NCBI GenBank assembly: GCA_002964805.2
Contig: PUDQ02000036.1
Coordinates: 124,001-188,000, forward strand
Reading direction: 5' to 3'
Source of the DNA: Trametes villosa
Taxonomy: Eukaryota; Basidiomycota; Agaricomycetes; Polyporales; Polyporaceae
Length of the DNA: 64,000 nt
Under the pieces are notes generated by a model, which searched no databases, had not been told where the DNA came from, and was given only the letters and a program-made list of their open reading frames with translations. A program made the translations under genes and the position numbers. Below, in pieces: positions 60,940 to 64,000 of this stretch (position 1 is the stretch's first letter; each line of letters starts with the position of its first letter).

Positions 60940-61699
60940 TCAAGAGCGGTTGCCGTGATATAGCAGAGCAGAAGGAGCGATAGTTAGTAGCAGTACGATG
61001 TGGCTGAGAACGGGCGGGGGTATGTGTGTTAATTCAAGAATAAGCGCCTAGAACGAGCGGGCGAGAGTTGTCGAGAATTGGTGGGTATGGACAATTCTTC
61101 CAGGGAGAGTCAGGCTAGCTCGAGGGTATACAGTGTGCGCCGCGGCGAGCGTCAGGCTAGAACGAACGAGTGTGGTGGTGGTGGCAAGAGACAAAGTACA
61201 CACGATCAATAATTGGCGCCACCACAGCTAGCGAGCGGATCTCAGATCTGAGATCTCGCTTGTACCACCACTACTCAACGCCTGCGGCATGCCAGCTTGA
61301 ATCGTGCTCCGTCGATCATGTGTACTGTATTGACCACGTCTCAAATGTAAGTGTGGCGCTGCGTATTCGCCGTTATCCCGCTCTCCTTGTTGACACCCGA
61401 ATTCCCGTTAAGTAGGACACATCAGGTGAGGGATCTCAAATGCGCGCAATTGACACGCGCACGACCGTAAAGTATCCTTGACCGACCCTGCCGACCCTCC
61501 AATTCCTTTTGCAATCTGGTGTGCAGAGCATCCTCGGACACTGTAGTCCGTGGAAAACCACGACGGGAATGCCGTGCTATGGTGCCTTCCGCCATCGATC
61601 ACACGGCCCTCTCCTTATCGCACGCCGCCTCGTAATCCACAGCACAGCTCTTTCTCGATCCTGCTCTCCGACGAACATCACAACATCTTAGTCAACAGC
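60940..61699. other. Divergent promoter region, bestrophin and class V enzyme
   Basis: About 760 bp between two divergently transcribed genes, so it should hold both promoters. It is lower in GC. No clear TATA box or other gene was found. Confidence 0.5.
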
Positions 61700-63551
61700 A
61701 TGTCTATGGACCTACAAGCCGCGCGCAGCGCTTTCCCCGCCCTAACCTCGGGGTACCTCTTCGCCGACAACGCCGGAGGATCACAATGCCTCGCCGACGT
61801 GGTCTCTCGTATCTCGGACTACCTCCTCAACACCAACGTCCAGCTCGGCGCCGACTACTCAGTATCTGTGGTCAGCACAAACCGCGTCGCGTCCGGCGCT
61901 GAGGCCGCGCGCGAGCTCTTCAACGCCGCCAGCGTCGACGAGATCGCATACGGCAGCAGCTCTACGCTCCTCGTCGAGAACCTCGCTCGCGCGATCGAAG
62001 CCGATATCCAGGAGGGCGAAGAGATAATCGTCACTGGCGAGCATGAATGTGAGTGAGAATTGACAGATCGCTGATATCAAATACCCCACGCGGGTTGCTC
62101 TATGCATCCCGTACAGGCCCGGTGTCCAGGTCGAGCATAAGTCAAAGAGCACCAGTGTGCATGCAGCGGTAGTCTGCGTCAGGAGCTCACACCATTACAC
62201 ATCAGAGCGACGGGAAGAGCTCGCTGAACCAAGTTGCCACACATTCGGGCTGCCGCGGTGCCGCCTGGATGCGTGGCCACCACGAGTAGTCGCGACGATA
62301 TGTATATAGCGGCCCAAAACGGGGCCAGCTGCTCCTTCATTCACGTGAAGTACTAGTAGCCTGTCTCCCACTGACTCACGATGCAACCGCGGCTTGCGCT
62401 CTACCGGGGGTGGCTCCCACGGGCAGTCGGATCTCAGTTCCAAGTTCCACCCCCTAGATCTGATATATATTCCGCTTCAGGATGCTGATGATTATTATTT
62501 CCAGCCAACGCAGGTCCATGGAAGAGGCTCGCCGCGCGCAAGGGTGCAGTCATCAAAGTCTGGCACGCGACGCATCTCGCCCAGTACCCCGACAACCCGT
62601 ACGCGGTCGGACTCCAGCTGGACGCGCTCGCGCCGCTTATTACATCCAAGACGCGCGTCATCGCGTTCACCGCGACCTCCAACCTGCTGGGCTCGGTCGT
62701 CCCCGTAAAGGAGATCGTTGCCGCCGCACGCGCGCTCGCATCCGAGCGCGGAGCCCGTAAGCTCGAGTTCTGTCTCGACTGCGTTGCGTACGCGCCCCAC
62801 CGCCAAATCGACGTTCGCGACTGGGACGTCGATTACTGTTACTTCTCCTTCTACAAGGTTCGCTCCTCCGCTTGACGATCTACCCTGCTTTCTGACTCTC
62901 GTGTTCAGGTATATGGGCCGCACACATCCGTTCTCTACGTGCGCGCCTCCGCGCTCGAGCACTCCTTAACCTCGCTCGGCCACCACTTCCTCAAAGTCGA
63001 CAAAAAGCCCTACAAGCTCCAGCCCGGCGGCCCCGGGTACGAGCTCGTCTACGGCTGCACCGGCGTCCCGCCCTACATCCGCTCGCTCGCGCCCGCGGGC
63101 ACGCTCGAGGCCGCCTGGGCCGCTGTCGCGCAACACGAGCAGGCGCTCCTCGCGCCGCTGCTTGCGTACCTGCGGGGCAAGGCCGCGCGCGGGGTGCGTA
63201 TCGTCGGAGATGAGGACGCGGGGCTGGCGCGCGTGCCGACGGTGAGCTTCGTCGTCGTTGGCGAGCGACCGATCCGCAGCCCGGACGTCGTGCGCGCGTT
63301 CGACGCGGAGGGGAACGTGAGTACACCTACACACGTGCGCGAGACGAGAGCGGTGGGGAAAACTGACATTTGCTTCGCGCGCGAGACAGGTCGGCATCCG
63401 GTACGGACACTTCTACGCGTACACGCTCGTCGACAGCCTCTCGCCGAAGATCGACGTGGATGACGGCGTGGTGCGCATCTCGCTCGTGCACTACAACACC
63501 GTGGAGGAGGTGCAGCGGATCATTGCCACTCTGGACGAAGTACTAGCGTGA
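61700..63551 (+). CDS. Class V aminotransferase-fold enzyme (cysteine-desulfurase-like)
   Basis: PLP-dependent enzyme of the aminotransferase class V / SufS-Csd superfamily; the actual reaction is not known for this fungal subgroup. Four exons: 61700-62048, 62505-62857, 62909-63316, 63390-63551; 423 codons. Motifs: 'YLFADNAGGSQ' at the N-terminus, 'YGSSSTLLVENLARAIE', 'EHESNAGPWKRLA' (spanning intron 1), 'LDCVAYAPHR' with Asp about 208, and 'DYCYFSFYKVYGPH' with the Schiff-base Lys about 234. The C-terminal 'VGIRYGHFYAY', 'VRISLVHYNTVEEV' completes the small domain. Length is usual. Intron 1 is 456 nt, far longer than the ~50-75 nt of the other two. It is a different subgroup from the Egt2-like enzyme at 49833-51822, so the two are not recent duplicates. 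Confidence 0.88.
62049..62504 (+). other. Oversized intron 1 of the class V enzyme
   Basis: Starts GTGAGTGAG and ends ATTTCCAG; phase and flanking residues support it. At 456 nt it is six to nine times the usual size here. It may contain an insertion, but I see no terminal repeats or coding remnant. Confidence 0.7.
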
Positions 63552-63739
63552 GAGGGCCGCGGTCTGAGTTCCGTCTGCGCTCTGTGATAGTGAGTAGGTT
63601 CGGTTCACTTCGCATGTTCTAGTCCAGTATGAGCGATATTTACGCGGCGAAAGGATGGCGTAGGTGGCGGACGTCGGACACCGTGCGGGTATGTAAGAAT
63701 ATCGACAGTGCGGGTTTGTGAGGGCTGTGCCGCTCTCAC
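63552..63739. other. Intergenic, convergent genes
   Basis: About 190 bp of presumed 3' UTR between the class V enzyme (+) and the partial minus-strand gene. Nothing recognised. Confidence 0.5.
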
Positions 63740-64000
63740 TCATCCTCGGCTGATGGGAAGGCGCTCGCCATCAAATCCGGGTATGTAGCGAGACTCGACT
63801 CACTCATATGCATATGAGCATTGGATGGCTCTTCATCGATGGAAGACCTACCTTTTTGAAGAGAAACTCAGCTTCAGTCAACAATTGTCGACAGCAACGT
63901 ATAGCAAGACAAGCGAGACCGGCTTGCACATATCTCACGCCGGGCGCTTTCCTTCGGGAGTACTGTCATCGACAGATCGCAGCCGCGCTACACCAGCACG
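63740..64000 (-). CDS. 3' end of an unidentified gene (runs off the window)
   Basis: Two minus-strand exons fit in frame: 63962-63852 (after GATGACAG) and 63793-63740 (intron GTAGGT...GTCGAG), ending at TGA 63742-63740. The tail reads 'LLTEAEFLFKK' then 'SRYIPGFDGERLPISRG'. Upstream exons lie beyond 63962, at least partly outside the window. Family not recognised; the splice fit is good, but 55 codons are little evidence. Confidence 0.45.

Noticed and set aside
1..64000. CRISPR arrays, bacterial operons or ribosome binding sites
   Set aside because: Spliceosomal introns, TATA boxes and eukaryotic families show a fungal nuclear genome; no spacer-repeat pattern was seen.

Overview
The window looks like a GC-rich genome of a filamentous basidiomycete (Agaricomycetes, perhaps Polyporales; lineage is inference). 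The single-copy genes carry many 45-70 nt introns with GT/GC...AG ends, very short exons (25 nt and 11 nt) and closest resemblance to fungal families: Kap121/PSE1 importin, fungal bestrophin-type anion channel, Egt2-like PLP lyase, F-box protein and MCT-like MFS carrier. All products are read from translated motifs; no database search was possible.

Positions 1 to about 39,530 are a head-to-tail tandem array. The unit is about 10.3-10.5 kb. Each unit ends with the 5' part (start codon, exons 1-2 and the beginning of exon 3) of a Kap121/importin-5 gene. The window opens inside a unit (1-6160) and then holds three full ones (6161-18806, 18807-29072, 29073-39533). Only the last unit runs on into an intact importin gene (39143-43614); the three upstream copies (ATG at 5772, 18411 and 28699) are cut at the same exon-3 point. 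The second unit also carries a nested duplication of about 2.17 kb (13031-15200 and 15201-17390). The rest of each unit is mostly unassignable GC-rich sequence, with a recurring TATA-like core promoter element about 1.67 kb upstream of every importin ATG and several exon-like islands that keep splice signals and open frames. These suggest at least one further decayed gene riding in the unit.

From 39.1 kb the window becomes ordinary gene space. It holds Kap121/IPO5-type importin (+, 39143-43614), a SAM-dependent O-methyltransferase (+, 44944-46987), a damaged F-box/leucine-rich type gene (+, 47547-49286) and an Egt2-like class V PLP enzyme (-, 49833-51822). A gene-poor stretch of 2.6 kb follows, then an MCT-like MFS transporter (+, 54444-56226), a single-pass membrane protein with a PPxY tail (+, 57167-58141), a bestrophin-like channel (-, 58210-60939), a second class V aminotransferase-fold enzyme (+, 61700-63551) and the 3' end of an unidentified minus-strand gene (63740-63962 and beyond). 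Exon coordinates were built by hand; in the six complete gene models (importin, methyltransferase, Egt2-like enzyme, MFS carrier, bestrophin, second class V enzyme) the exon lengths sum to an intact frame.

The importin, methyltransferase, PLP enzymes, carrier and channel look like independent genes rather than one pathway. The striking feature is the array: repeated copies of an importin promoter and N-terminus, with some unit copies keeping open chimeric frames past the breakpoint.
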